DNA of 64,000 bases from NCBI GenBank assembly GCA_947483555.1, contig CANKMW010000002.1, positions 164,402 to 228,401 on the forward strand. Direction: 5' to 3'. This document shows, piece by piece, positions 42,839 through 51,480 of this stretch. The position numbers and the translations under genes were made by a program. Under the pieces are notes generated by a model. It searched no databases, was not told the origin of the DNA, and worked only from the letters and a program-made list of their open reading frames with translations. Source of the DNA: Myxococcales bacterium (GTDB lineage Bacteria; Myxococcota_A; Polyangia; Haliangiales; Haliangiaceae). The stretch's first letter is position 1. Each line of letters begins with the position of its first letter.

Positions 42839-43354
42839 TCACCGGACCCCGGTCACCCTGAGCGAGCCGCGAAGCGGCGAGTCGAAGGGCGCGACCAGCT
42901 CGTGGATCCGGGTCAGATCCTCGAACTCGTCCTCGACGGTGATCTCGATGATCATCTCGTCGTCGATCAGCGGGCAGTCGTCGATTCGCCCGGCACGGCG
43001 CTGACCGGCGCGGCGGTCCCACTGGAACACGCGACTGTCCGGCTTCCCGGCGCGACGGTCGGGCCCGCGGCGATCACGGCGCAGCACGGCCTTGATCTCG
43101 GCGATCGTCGGTGGCAGTGGCTCGAGCGCCATGGCCTGGCCGGCGCAGCTGTAGCAGGTCGGAAACCAGCTGCCGCGCAGCTCGGTCGATCGCAGGAGCC
43201 GACGGCGCCGCTCGTTGCACACCACGCAGCGCGCGCCCAGGCCGACCGGGCGGGCGTCGACCCACCGCGAATAGCAGCCCCAGCAGCGACCGCGCCGGAG
43301 CTCGTGGACCTTGGCGGCGCAGACGTCGCACTCATGGGTGGGGGGGCTCGACAT
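42839..43354 (-). CDS. Zinc-ribbon protein with four CxxC motifs
   Basis: A 171-residue protein beginning with four Cys pairs: CDVC (9-12), CWGC, CVVC and CYSC, enough for two zinc ribbons. A basic linker (RRDRRGPDRRAGKPDSR) leads to an acidic C-terminus (LIDDEMIIEITVEDEFED). The ATG at 43354 is preferred; the longer frame to 43750 is antisense to the nuclease gene. Such small zinc ribbons often regulate or bind nucleic acids. Function unknown. Confidence 0.72.
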   Translation of the reverse strand: MSSPPTHECDVCAAKVHELRRGRCWGCYSRWVDARPVGLGARCVVCNERRRRLLRSTELRGSWFPTCYSCAGQAMALEPLPPTIAEIKAVLRRDRRGPDRRAGKPDSRVFQWDRRAGQRRAGRIDDCPLIDDEMIIEITVEDEFEDLTRIHELVAPFDSPLRGSLRVTGVR

Positions 43355-43442
43355 CGTGCTTCGGTGGTACGGCCCGTTCCGCCATGGCGCAAGTTTTCTG
43401 CCGGTGGGCGACGGACACGGCGCCCGCCGCTCGACGGTGGGC

Positions 43443-44267
43443 ATGGTACCGTTGCCCGCCTTGCCGTCGACGCGCGCGTTGATCCACGCTCCGTGGTCGG
43501 CCTCGAAGGTCGCCGCCGCGCTGCGCTGTCCGCGGCTGTTCCACTTCCGGTACGTCGACCGGCTGCGCGAGATCGAGGTGATGCCCGAGGCCCGGATCGG
43601 CAAGGCCGTGCACGCCGCGCTCGAGACCGCCCTCGGCGGCACGGTCGTGAGCGAGGCGGCCGCCACCGCGCGCGCCGCCCTGACCGACGACGACCAGCAG
43701 CGCCGGTTCGACGCGCTGGCCACCGGCATCGAGCCCTTCATCGCGCGCATCGAACGGTTCCGCCGCGGCCGGCGGGTGCAGCGCCAGCTCGTCGAGTACT
43801 CGCTGGCGGTGCGCGAGGACCTGTCGGCGACCCAGTTCTACGCCGGCGACGCCTTCTACCGGGGCGTGCTCGATGCCGGCTACCTGTACGACGAAGACAA
43901 CCTGGCCGTGGTCGATCACAAGACCGGGGTTCGTCTGCCCCAGACGTCGATGCGCGACCAGCTCGAGGGCTACCTGGTCCTGGCCGCCTCCGCGTTCCGC
44001 CAGGTCCGCCGCTTCTGGCTCGGTGTGCACTGGGTCGCCGAGCGCGCCGTCGAGTGGTCGACGCCGGTCGAGGCCTCCCAGGTCCACGATCGCCTGGTCC
44101 CGGCGGTGCTCGACAACATCGAGGCCGCCGCGCTCGCCGTCGATGACGGGCCGCGCACCAACCCCGGGCCGTGGTGCGACCGCTGTAGCTACCGTGCCGT
44201 GTGCCCGGCCAGCCATCAGCAACGGTGGGAGCCGGTGTACGACGACTACGACGACGACGACGAGTGA
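43443..44267 (+). CDS. PD-(D/E)XK nuclease with Fe-S cysteines (Cas4/AddB-like)
   Basis: A 274-residue RecB-family exonuclease-like protein. The nuclease motifs are H57 (GKAVHAAL), D144 (GVLDAG), D158-x-K160 (VVDHKTG) and Q173 (DQLEGY). C29 (LRCPRLF) plus C245, C248 and C254 (WCDRCSYRAVC) match the one-plus-three Cys pattern of the 4Fe-4S nucleases Cas4, AddB and Dna2. All residues are present. No CRISPR genes or addA lie nearby, so it is a stand-alone DNA-end-processing nuclease. Acidic tail (DDYDDDDE). Confidence 0.88.
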   Translation: MVPLPALPSTRALIHAPWSASKVAAALRCPRLFHFRYVDRLREIEVMPEARIGKAVHAALETALGGTVVSEAAATARAALTDDDQQRRFDALATGIEPFIARIERFRRGRRVQRQLVEYSLAVREDLSATQFYAGDAFYRGVLDAGYLYDEDNLAVVDHKTGVRLPQTSMRDQLEGYLVLAASAFRQVRRFWLGVHWVAERAVEWSTPVEASQVHDRLVPAVLDNIEAAALAVDDGPRTNPGPWCDRCSYRAVCPASHQQRWEPVYDDYDDDDE

Positions 44268-44294
44268 CGGCCCGCGGCGACGATCGCCACGACC

Positions 44295-44624
44295 TCACAT
44301 CCCGCGGCCGGGTCCGCGCCAGCGCTGGACCCGGTGCGGCCACGGCGTGAGGCCGTCGGCGCCCTTCTTGCCGGCGGCGCGCGCGGTGAGCCGGGCGATC
44401 ATGGCCAGCGCGGCCTCGAGGTCGTCGGGGGCGGCGTCGCCCACCGCCGTGAGGGCGGGCTCGGCGCCGGCGCGCAGCTCGATGCGGTACGGCCACGCCG
44501 CGGTGGTGACGATCACCCAGCCGCGGTAGCGAGCCCCGCCACCCTCGCCATCGGCGGTCTCGAGCTCGAGCACCAGGCGGGCGCCCTCGGTCGGGCGCAA
44601 CCGCGCCAGCTCGGCGTCCGTCAC
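44295..44624 (-). CDS. Small conserved-looking protein of unknown function
   Basis: A 109-residue protein with a GTG start 6 bases after the stop of the sulfatase-like gene. It has a compact alpha/beta core (ARLVLELETADGEGG, YRGWVIVTTAAWPYRIELRA) and a Gly/Arg-rich tail. No motif recognised. Probably in the same transcript as the sulfatase gene. Confidence 0.55.
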   Translation of the reverse strand: MTDAELARLRPTEGARLVLELETADGEGGGARYRGWVIVTTAAWPYRIELRAGAEPALTAVGDAAPDDLEAALAMIARLTARAAGKKGADGLTPWPHRVQRWRGPGRGM

Positions 44625-44630
44625 CGACGG

Positions 44631-46853
44631 CTACTCGCCGAGATCCTGGGCGAACCGCGCGGTCACGTTGGCGGCATTGCCCCACTGCGACTTCTTCCAC
44701 TCCTTGTTGTAGGAGCGCAACAGCCACAGCGGATCGAGCACCAGGCGGGCGCCGATGTGCGCCGACGGGTCGGCGGCGATGTTCTTCATCTCGTCGGCGT
44801 CGCGACCGAGGTCGTACACCTTGAGGCCGGAGCCGCCGCTGATGCGCACCTTCCAGTGCCCGATGCGGGCGCCGTGCGAGTCCTCGTACATCGACGACAT
44901 CGACATGCGCGGATAGCCGCCACCGGCGCCCCACGACAGCGGCAACAGCGACTGGCCCTGCCACTCGGCGTCCATCTGCACCCCGAGGGCATCGGCGATG
45001 GTCGGCACCACGTCGATCAGCTCGCTGCCTTCGGTGATCTTGGCCGCGCCCACCATCGGCGGATAGCGCACCAGGAGCGGGACGTGGACCAGCATGTCGC
45101 GGCTCGACTGACCATGACCGACGCGGCCTTCCTCCCACTGCTCGTCGCCGTGGTCGGCGGTCACGATCAGCATGGTCTTGTCCCAGATCCCGGCCTCCTC
45201 GAGCTTGGTGACCAGCTTGCCGAGCACCTCGTCCTGGTAGCTGACGTTGGAATCGTAGATGGCGCGCACGTGCTGGATCTCGCGCTCGGTGAGCGACACC
45301 GCCCCCGACGCCGCCTTGCCGGCGTCGCCGCCGGAGAACACGTCCTTGAAGCGCCCGCTGTAGCCCGGATCGTACTTCGACAACCACGGCTCCTTGGCGC
45401 GCCACGACACGTGGGTGTCGACGGTGCCCAGGTACAGGAACCACGGCTCCTGCTTGCCGCCGACGAACTTGAGGCCCTTCTCGAGGATGTCGTCGGCGCG
45501 CAGGCCAAGCTCGTCGTGGATGTGGTTGGAGTACGCGTCCCACGCGGTGCCGAAGCCCCAGCGCCCCGGATCGACGTAGCCGTTGGCGGTGGCACCGGCG
45601 GTGTACTTGCCGGCCGCCTTGGCGACCTCGTCGACGGTGGTCCAGCTCAGCGCCAGCTTCTCCGCGGCCCCGATCATGGAGTGCTTGATCGGGTACAGCG
45701 ACGACCACAGCGACGCGTGCGAGACCCGCGACTCGTTGCCCTGCACGTAGTGCTGCAGGAACACCGCCGAGGTCTCGGCCAGCTTGTCGAACACCGGCAC
45801 GTCGGGACGGGCGGCCGCATTCCACGGCCGAACCCGGTCGGCGCGCAGCGAGTCCATCACGAACAGGACCACGTACTTGGGTGGCTCACCGCGCTTCGGC
45901 TTGGGCTCCTCGCCGGGCACCACCAGCGCCGCCTTGGTCAGCCGCGCCTCGGCGCAGCCGGATGCGGTCAGCTCGATCCGTGCCGCCTTGCCGGCCAGCG
46001 CCGCCAGGTCGACCGCCGAGCCCAGCCCGACCAGCTTGCCGTCAGCGCCGGCGCCATCCTCGGCGGTGGCGCGCACCGTCACCTCGCAGGCGCCGTCGGA
46101 GAGATCGCCAGAGACGCGGGCCCGCTCGGGCACCATCGCGTACCAGGCCATGCCGCCGCCATCGGGCAGGATCAACTCCTTGGTCGCCGGATCGTAGAAC
46201 GTCGCCGGCGTGCCGGTCGGCGCCGTGCCGCCGACCTGGATCCACTCCACCGTCAGCCCGGCGTTGCCGGCGAAGAACAGGAGCTCGTTCTCGCCCTCGC
46301 GGAGCTGACCGGCGGGCGGCGTGAGCTCGACCGTCTGCCAGCCCTCGGTGAGCTGGGCGTTGACGTCCTTGTTGCCGTTGACCCGGACGCTGAACGCCTG
46401 CGCTGCCGCCGCGCGAACCCGGACCCGGATGACCGGGTTGCCGCGCAGCTCGTCGGCGGTGACCGGCACGTCGACGCGCGCCGACTTGCCGTTGACCCTC
46501 GCGACCTTGACCTCAGCCTCGGTCTGGCGCAGCTCCCACGTCTTCTGCCGGATCTTCTCCAGGTTGCCAAACCGGGTGTACTTGGCGAACCCGGCCGAGC
46601 CACCGGCGAGCACCAGGCCGCCGCTGCGCAGCAAGTGCGCCGAGAGCCGGTTGTCGACCAGCGAGTAGACCGCGCGCTCGGGGCCGCGCGACGGGGCCTT
46701 GATCGGGTCCTTCTTCGTCGCGATGTCGCTACCGCCGGTGGCGCCGCCGCCCTGCTCGACGCCGCTCTTCGACGGCTGGTCCGCCTTGTCGCTCTTGCCA
46801 CAGGCAGCGAGCGCGAGCGCGAGCGCGGCGATCGCGTTTTGGTTGAACGTCAT
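44631..46853 (-). CDS. Sulfatase / alkaline-phosphatase-superfamily lipoprotein
   Basis: A 740-residue lipoprotein: LALALAAC puts the lipid on C18. A long N-terminal beta-rich domain (about 90-310) is followed by a sulfatase fold from about residue 327 (YVVLFVMDSLRADRV, metal-binding D334; later TADHGDE). The nucleophile region reads NESRVSHASLWSSLYP: a Ser (about S378) replaces the formylglycine Cys, and the usual R is Leu. It may thus be a phosphatase- or phosphoethanolamine-transferase-like relative. ATG 46853. Confidence 0.85.
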   Translation of the reverse strand: MTFNQNAIAALALALAACGKSDKADQPSKSGVEQGGGATGGSDIATKKDPIKAPSRGPERAVYSLVDNRLSAHLLRSGGLVLAGGSAGFAKYTRFGNLEKIRQKTWELRQTEAEVKVARVNGKSARVDVPVTADELRGNPVIRVRVRAAAAQAFSVRVNGNKDVNAQLTEGWQTVELTPPAGQLREGENELLFFAGNAGLTVEWIQVGGTAPTGTPATFYDPATKELILPDGGGMAWYAMVPERARVSGDLSDGACEVTVRATAEDGAGADGKLVGLGSAVDLAALAGKAARIELTASGCAEARLTKAALVVPGEEPKPKRGEPPKYVVLFVMDSLRADRVRPWNAAARPDVPVFDKLAETSAVFLQHYVQGNESRVSHASLWSSLYPIKHSMIGAAEKLALSWTTVDEVAKAAGKYTAGATANGYVDPGRWGFGTAWDAYSNHIHDELGLRADDILEKGLKFVGGKQEPWFLYLGTVDTHVSWRAKEPWLSKYDPGYSGRFKDVFSGGDAGKAASGAVSLTEREIQHVRAIYDSNVSYQDEVLGKLVTKLEEAGIWDKTMLIVTADHGDEQWEEGRVGHGQSSRDMLVHVPLLVRYPPMVGAAKITEGSELIDVVPTIADALGVQMDAEWQGQSLLPLSWGAGGGYPRMSMSSMYEDSHGARIGHWKVRISGGSGLKVYDLGRDADEMKNIAADPSAHIGARLVLDPLWLLRSYNKEWKKSQWGNAANVTARFAQDLGE

Positions 46854-46902
46854 CGAGAGACCCTATGCATGGGGTGACAGGTGCGCAACAAAACCCGCGC
46901 GC

Positions 46903-46921
46903 GCGTGTTCGCACAACACGC
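46903..46921 (-). terminator. Hairpin between fdhD and the sulfatase gene
   Basis: A perfect 7-bp stem (GCGTGTT with AACACGC) with a 5-base loop, followed on the minus strand by GCGCGCGGGTTTTGTTG. It could end the fdhD transcript, though the T-tract is displaced. Confidence 0.35.
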
Positions 46922-46992
46922 TGGCGCCGCGGTGTATTGCACGCGGCCGCGGTGGCCGCCAGGTTCCAGGTTGTCGGCGCGCGGTCGGCGCG

Positions 46993-47754
46993 CTAGCGGA
47001 CCCGCCAGCCGTGGCTGTACACGTTGAGCCGCGCGCCGCGCACGAAGCCGCACACCGCGACGCCGAATCGCTCGGCGACGTCGATCGCGAGCCGGCTCGG
47101 CGCCGAGACCGCGACCACGATCGGCGCGCCAGCCAGCACGACCTTCTCGATCAGCTCGTAGCCGAGGCGTCCCGAGACCACGACCACGCGCTGGCCGAGC
47201 GGGATCTCGCCGGCGGCGAGCGCCCAGCCCACCACCTTGTCGAGCGCGTTGTGGCGACCGACATCCTCGCGGACCGCCAGCGCCCGCCCCCTGGCGTCGA
47301 AGATGCCGGCACCGTGGAGGCCGCCGGTGGTCTCGAACCGAGCCTGCGCGGCGCGCAGGGCCACCGGCATCGCGGCCAGCGTCGCGGCGCTGACCGCGAG
47401 GTCGGAACCGACGGTCGCCGCGCGGCCCTCCAGCGCCGCCAGCGCCACCCGCCCGCACACGCCGCACGCCGCGGTCGCGATGAGGCTGCGCGACGCCAGC
47501 TCGCCGGCGTCGGCATCGACGTCGACCCGGTCGGCGTCGACCTGGACGATCGCCCGCGTGGCCAGCGCGACACCGCCCTCGGCGAACAGCAGCCCACGCA
47601 CCAGCTCGACGTCCTCGCCTGGCGTCCGCATCGTGACCGCCGCCTCGACGCCGCGGGCGGTGATCACCAGCGCCGCCTCGTCGACGACGTCGTCGGGCTC
47701 GGTGCACCGCGTGCCGGCGTCCAGATCGATCCGCTCGACGCGCTTCTCGGCCAC
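46993..47754 (-). CDS. fdhD: Formate dehydrogenase accessory sulfurtransferase FdhD
   Basis: FdhD transfers sulfur to the molybdenum cofactor of formate dehydrogenases. The 253-residue protein has the conserved CGVCG motif (ATAACGVCG) for the sulfur-carrying cysteines, the GLHGAGIFD block and REDVGRHNALDKV, all FdhD hallmarks. GTG start at 47754. No formate dehydrogenase genes are in this window, so its client lies elsewhere. Confidence 0.95.
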   Translation of the reverse strand: MAEKRVERIDLDAGTRCTEPDDVVDEAALVITARGVEAAVTMRTPGEDVELVRGLLFAEGGVALATRAIVQVDADRVDVDADAGELASRSLIATAACGVCGRVALAALEGRAATVGSDLAVSAATLAAMPVALRAAQARFETTGGLHGAGIFDARGRALAVREDVGRHNALDKVVGWALAAGEIPLGQRVVVVSGRLGYELIEKVVLAGAPIVVAVSAPSRLAIDVAERFGVAVCGFVRGARLNVYSHGWRVR

Positions 47755-47766
47755 GACACCTTATAG

Positions 47767-47814
47767 CCCGTGCCGGTGCCGGTGCCGGTGCCCGTGCCCG
47801 TGCCGGTCCCGGTG
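47767..47814. repeat. Eight hexanucleotide units CC(G/C)GT(G/C)
   Basis: The units CCCGTG, CCGGTG (three), CCCGTG (two), CCGGTC and CCGGTG run without interruption, within the 133 bases between the divergent fdhD and DEAD-box genes. Such a simple repeat could vary in length and alter spacing in the shared promoter region. Confidence 0.85.
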
Positions 47815-47887
47815 CGCACACGTGCCCCCGGCCCGATCAGCTCGGCGTTGGGCTTGTGCCAGCCGAGCCGGCCGGCTACAGGGGGGC

Positions 47888-49576
47888 ATGCCGTTCCCGC
47901 CCGCCCACCCTGGGCTCCTGTCCGCGATCACCACCCGCGGCTACGCCGAGCCGACCCCGGTTCAGGCGGCGGTGCTCGACGCGGGCGCCGCGGGCCGCGA
48001 TCTGATGGTGTCGGCGCAGACCGGCTCGGGCAAGACCGTGGCGTTCGGGCTGGCGATCGCGCCCACCCTGCTCGGCGAGGCCTTGCGCTACGCCGCGCCC
48101 GACGGGCGGCCGCGCGGCCTGGTCATCGCACCGACGCGCGAGCTCGCGCTCCAGGTCCAGCGCGAGCTGACCTGGCTGTACGCGCCGACCGGGGCCCGCG
48201 TCATCGCCTGCGTCGGCGGCATGGACATGCGGCGCGAGGCGTGGGCCCTGCATCAGGGCGCGGCGATCGTGGTCGGCACGCCCGGCCGGTTGCGCGATCA
48301 CGTCGAGCGCAAGCAGCTCGACCTCGCCGCGATCGCGGCCGTCGTCCTCGACGAGGCCGACGAGATGCTCGACCTCGGCTTCCGCGAAGAGCTGGAGGCG
48401 CTGCTCGACGCCACGCCGGCGACCCGCCGCACGCTGCTGTTCTCGGCCACCCTGCCGCGCACGATCACCGCGCTCGCCAAGCGCTACCAGCGTGACGCCC
48501 TGCGGGTCTCCACCGTCGAGGAGAAGACACCGCACGGCGACATCGAGTACCAGGCGATGGCGATCGTGCCCCGCGAGCGGGAGCTGGCGGTGGTCAACCT
48601 GCTGCGCGCCACCGATGCCGGCGCGCTGATCTTCTGCCGCACCCGCGACGGCGTCACCCACCTGGCCAACAACCTGCTCGAGCGCGGCTTCTCGGTGGTG
48701 CCGCTTTCGGGTGAGCTCAGCCAGGCCGAGCGCACCCGGGCGCTGCAGGCGCTGCGCGACGGCCGCGCCCGCGCCTGCGTCGCCACCGACGTCGCCGCCC
48801 GCGGCCTCGACCTGCCCGATCTCGGCATCGTCATCCACGCCGATCTGCCGCAGAGCGGCCAGGTCCTGCTCCACCGCAGCGGTCGCACCGGCCGCGCCGG
48901 CCGGAAGGGCACCGCGGTGGTCCTGGTGCCGGCACCGGCCCGTCGCCTCGCCGAACGCCTGTTCGCGGAGGCCGGCCTGCGCGCGACCTGGACCCCGCCG
49001 CCGTCGGCCGAGACCATCCGCGCCGCCGACCAGATCCGGCTGCGCGCCGAGATCGCGGCGATCGACGCCGACGCGACCGACGACGAGCGCACCGCCGCTC
49101 GCACGCTGATGGTGACCCATGGGCCCGAGCAGCTCGCGCTGGCCCTGGTGCGCGCCCATCGCGCCCGGATGCCGGCGCCCGAGGAGCTCTCCCCCGCCGA
49201 GGGGCCGCGCGCACCGCGACCGTATGGACCGCGGCTCGGCGATCGACCGGCGCCGGGCGGCGGTTCGGCTGCCAGCGACGGCCCCGACGGCCCATCGGTG
49301 TGGTTCAAGCTCGACGTCGGCCGCGAACGCAAGGCCGATCCCAAGTGGCTCATCCCGATCATCTGTACCCGCGGTGACATCACCAAGGCCGAGATCGGAA
49401 CCATCCGCATCATGTCGCACGAGACTCGCTTCGAGATCGTCGGCCGCGCCGCTGACCGCTTCGAGCTGGCGGTGGCGCGACCGCCCAAGGAGCATCCGGA
49501 TCGCACCGTGCGCACGGTCCGCATCACCCGCGCCAGCGAGCCGCCACCGCGGCCGCCGCTGCCGAAGCGGCGCTGA
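47888..49576 (+). CDS. DEAD-box ATP-dependent RNA helicase with DbpA-type RNA-binding domain
   Basis: A 562-residue helicase. Walker A is AQTGSGKT (43-50), the DEAD box 155-158, SAT 186-188 and HRSGRTGRAG is motif VI. From about residue 470, WFKLDVGRERKADPKWLIP to the end matches the DbpA/CsdA C-terminal RNA-binding module, used in ribosome assembly or cold adaptation. ATG 47888 follows a run of six G. Divergent from fdhD. Confidence 0.93.
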   Translation: MPFPPAHPGLLSAITTRGYAEPTPVQAAVLDAGAAGRDLMVSAQTGSGKTVAFGLAIAPTLLGEALRYAAPDGRPRGLVIAPTRELALQVQRELTWLYAPTGARVIACVGGMDMRREAWALHQGAAIVVGTPGRLRDHVERKQLDLAAIAAVVLDEADEMLDLGFREELEALLDATPATRRTLLFSATLPRTITALAKRYQRDALRVSTVEEKTPHGDIEYQAMAIVPRERELAVVNLLRATDAGALIFCRTRDGVTHLANNLLERGFSVVPLSGELSQAERTRALQALRDGRARACVATDVAARGLDLPDLGIVIHADLPQSGQVLLHRSGRTGRAGRKGTAVVLVPAPARRLAERLFAEAGLRATWTPPPSAETIRAADQIRLRAEIAAIDADATDDERTAARTLMVTHGPEQLALALVRAHRARMPAPEELSPAEGPRAPRPYGPRLGDRPAPGGGSAASDGPDGPSVWFKLDVGRERKADPKWLIPIICTRGDITKAEIGTIRIMSHETRFEIVGRAADRFELAVARPPKEHPDRTVRTVRITRASEPPPRPPLPKRR

Positions 49577-49598
49577 CGTCGGGCGGCAGCCGCGGCGT

Positions 49599-49808
49599 TC
49601 AGCAGGTCGGCTCGAGCGCGCACGACGCCGCCGACAGCTCGTGGGCGGTGGCGGCCACGCTGGGCGCGTCGTCGACCTGGTCGGCGGCGCTGCGGATGGC
49701 GCCGAGCAGGAACGCGGCCACCCCGGCGAGCATGAAGGCGAAGGCGAGGTCGCGAGTACGGCGAGTGCGGCTGCGGGTGGCGATCGCGTCGTAACGGTCG
49801 TTGGTCAT
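49599..49808 (-). CDS. Small single-pass membrane protein
   Basis: A 69-residue product with ATG 49808. A basic N-terminus (RSRTRRTRD) precedes one membrane helix (LAFAFMLAGVAAFLLGAI), and a short extracytoplasmic tail with two cysteines follows. No family recognised; the positive-inside arrangement and compact size support a real gene. Confidence 0.45.
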   Translation of the reverse strand: MTNDRYDAIATRSRTRRTRDLAFAFMLAGVAAFLLGAIRSAADQVDDAPSVAATAHELSAASCALEPTC

Positions 49809-50134
49809 GACTGGCTCTATTTCAAGGTCCGGGCCAGGACCGGGATGGCTCCAGAACGTGTCGGCGACGCGGCATCGGCCGGCACAACCCTGCGACTTCA
49901 CGGCAAGAACTGACCTACACCGAGGGGGGCCTCTGACCTCCTGGCAGCGTTCCGTGAGTGTCGCGGGACGACCCGGCAGGTCGCACGCATGTCCCAGGCT
50001 GGACGCCCTGAGGTGGACCCGGCGGTGGCCAGGCCTCGCGACCCATGGCTACCAGCTTCGCCACCGCAACCTGCGCCAACCGCGCCACATCATGGGCGTT
50101 CGTTGTGGTTCGCCGGTTGCAACCGGCCGCCAGC
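49809..50134. other. 326-bp intergenic region
   Basis: Between a small membrane gene (minus) and an L,D-transpeptidase gene (plus). No gene recognised; ORFs on both strands lack coding character. It ends with a perfect 16-bp palindrome (listed separately). Confidence 0.45.
50112..50127. promoter_or_regulatory. Perfect 16-bp palindrome before the L,D-transpeptidase gene
   Basis: GCCGGTTGCAACCGGC is a perfect palindrome ending 7 bases before ATG 50135. It could be a regulator site or an RNA hairpin that hides the ribosome-binding site. Confidence 0.5.
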
Positions 50135-51400
50135 ATGCGCCTCCTCACGCCTGCCCTGAGCCTGCTCGCTGCCACGGTGCTCGGCTGCGCCGCCGACGAC
50201 ACCACCGACGAAACCGCGGCGGACGACCTCGGCGTCGGCGAGCTCGGTGAGGCCGACCAGAAGGCCGACGGCAACTGGGGCGCAGCCCTCACGTGCAAGA
50301 CGGTGCCGAACCTGCCGCCGCTGGCGCGACCCGAGATCATCGTCTCGCTCGACGGCCTCACGCTGCACCTCATCGACCGCAGCAGCGGCTTCGACAAGGT
50401 CTTCCCCGTCGGCGTGGGCGCCATGGACAAGGATCCGAACTCGCTGACCTACGGTGACTCGCTGTCCCACTACCCGATCGCCGCCTACGCCAAGAACGAC
50501 TTCGTCATCAAGCCGTCGACCATCCAGCCTTGCAAGACCTGGTGGACCGATCCGGACACCGGCCAGAAGCTGCCGGTCTTCGCCGGGCTGCCGTTCCTGT
50601 CGTGGTCGGGCAGCTACGGGATCCACGGTCCCATCGACAACTACCGCGCCGCCAACGGCGGCAACCTGCGCCGCGGCTACGTCTCGCACGGTTGCGTGCG
50701 CATGGCGGGCGCCGACGTGCTCGAGCTCTACGCCCGCATCAAGGGCGTGGCCTCGGTGCCGGTTCATGTCCAGCGCGAGGCCGAGCGGACGGCCACCGCC
50801 CGCGTCGACCTGCCGTCGCGCTGGATCGGCGCCGAGTGCACGCTCGACACCGACTGCAACTACAGCGGCGGCTTCTGCAAGCCGAACCCGTGGTCGGGTC
50901 GCGGCTTCTGCAGCGCACGCTGCACCTCGACGTGCGCCGATCGCGCCGGCCAGCCGACCACGTTCTGCGTCGCCGATCCGGCTGGCGGCGGGATGTGCGT
51001 CGCGCGCATGACCGCGGTCAACGATGCCTGCCGCCCCTACGACCACCTGGTGGCGCAGGCTCGCGGCCGCGCCTCCAACCCCGCCGTCACCGCGACCGTG
51101 TGCGTGCCCGGCAGCCGCGGCTGGGTCGGTGATCGCTGCCTCGCCGACGGCGACTGCACCTCGGGCACGGCGTGCAAGTCGGGCCTGTGCACGATCGCCT
51201 GCGACCGCTACTGCGCCGATCAACCCGGCTACGCCGACACCTTCTGCGCCCGCGAGGCGACGCTGGGTAGCGGCGGCAGCTGCGTGCGCACCTGCACGCC
51301 GGCGTCGAACGCCAGCGAATGCCCGGCGTCGACCGCGTGCGTCGCGCGGGCCCGCAACGGCCAGCCGACGGTGACCCGGAACGTGTGCATCCCGCGCTGA
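50135..51400 (+). CDS. L,D-transpeptidase (YkuD-domain) lipoprotein with Cys-rich tail
   Basis: A 421-residue lipoprotein (LLAATVLGC, lipid on C18). Residues ~65-220 form the YkuD domain: GIHGPID and SHGCVRM with catalytic H185 and C187. These enzymes make 3-3 crosslinks in peptidoglycan or attach lipoproteins. The tail (~250-421) has around 28 cysteines in small CxxxC/CxC modules (CTLDTDCNYSGGFC, CLADGDCTSGTAC). ATG 50135, just after a palindrome; the in-frame start at 50045 is too far upstream. Confidence 0.88.
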   Translation: MRLLTPALSLLAATVLGCAADDTTDETAADDLGVGELGEADQKADGNWGAALTCKTVPNLPPLARPEIIVSLDGLTLHLIDRSSGFDKVFPVGVGAMDKDPNSLTYGDSLSHYPIAAYAKNDFVIKPSTIQPCKTWWTDPDTGQKLPVFAGLPFLSWSGSYGIHGPIDNYRAANGGNLRRGYVSHGCVRMAGADVLELYARIKGVASVPVHVQREAERTATARVDLPSRWIGAECTLDTDCNYSGGFCKPNPWSGRGFCSARCTSTCADRAGQPTTFCVADPAGGGMCVARMTAVNDACRPYDHLVAQARGRASNPAVTATVCVPGSRGWVGDRCLADGDCTSGTACKSGLCTIACDRYCADQPGYADTFCAREATLGSGGSCVRTCTPASNASECPASTACVARARNGQPTVTRNVCIPR

Positions 51401-51480
51401 TCGCGCGACGCTGTGGATTGACCGGCCCGGGCAGGAGAGCGATCGTCCGGGGATGACGCGCCGCAGCCGGGCCGGGTGAC

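Noticed and set aside
43443..44267. Cas4-like motifs suggesting a CRISPR-Cas locus
   Set aside because: No repeat-spacer array and no other cas gene in the window.
44334..46877. 847-residue plus-strand ORF
   Set aside because: Lies antisense to the sulfatase-like gene and contains no recognisable motif; typical of high-GC shadow frames.
49809..50045. Upstream in-frame start for the L,D-transpeptidase
   Set aside because: The signal peptide and lipobox start at ATG 50135; the extension would precede a lipoprotein signal.
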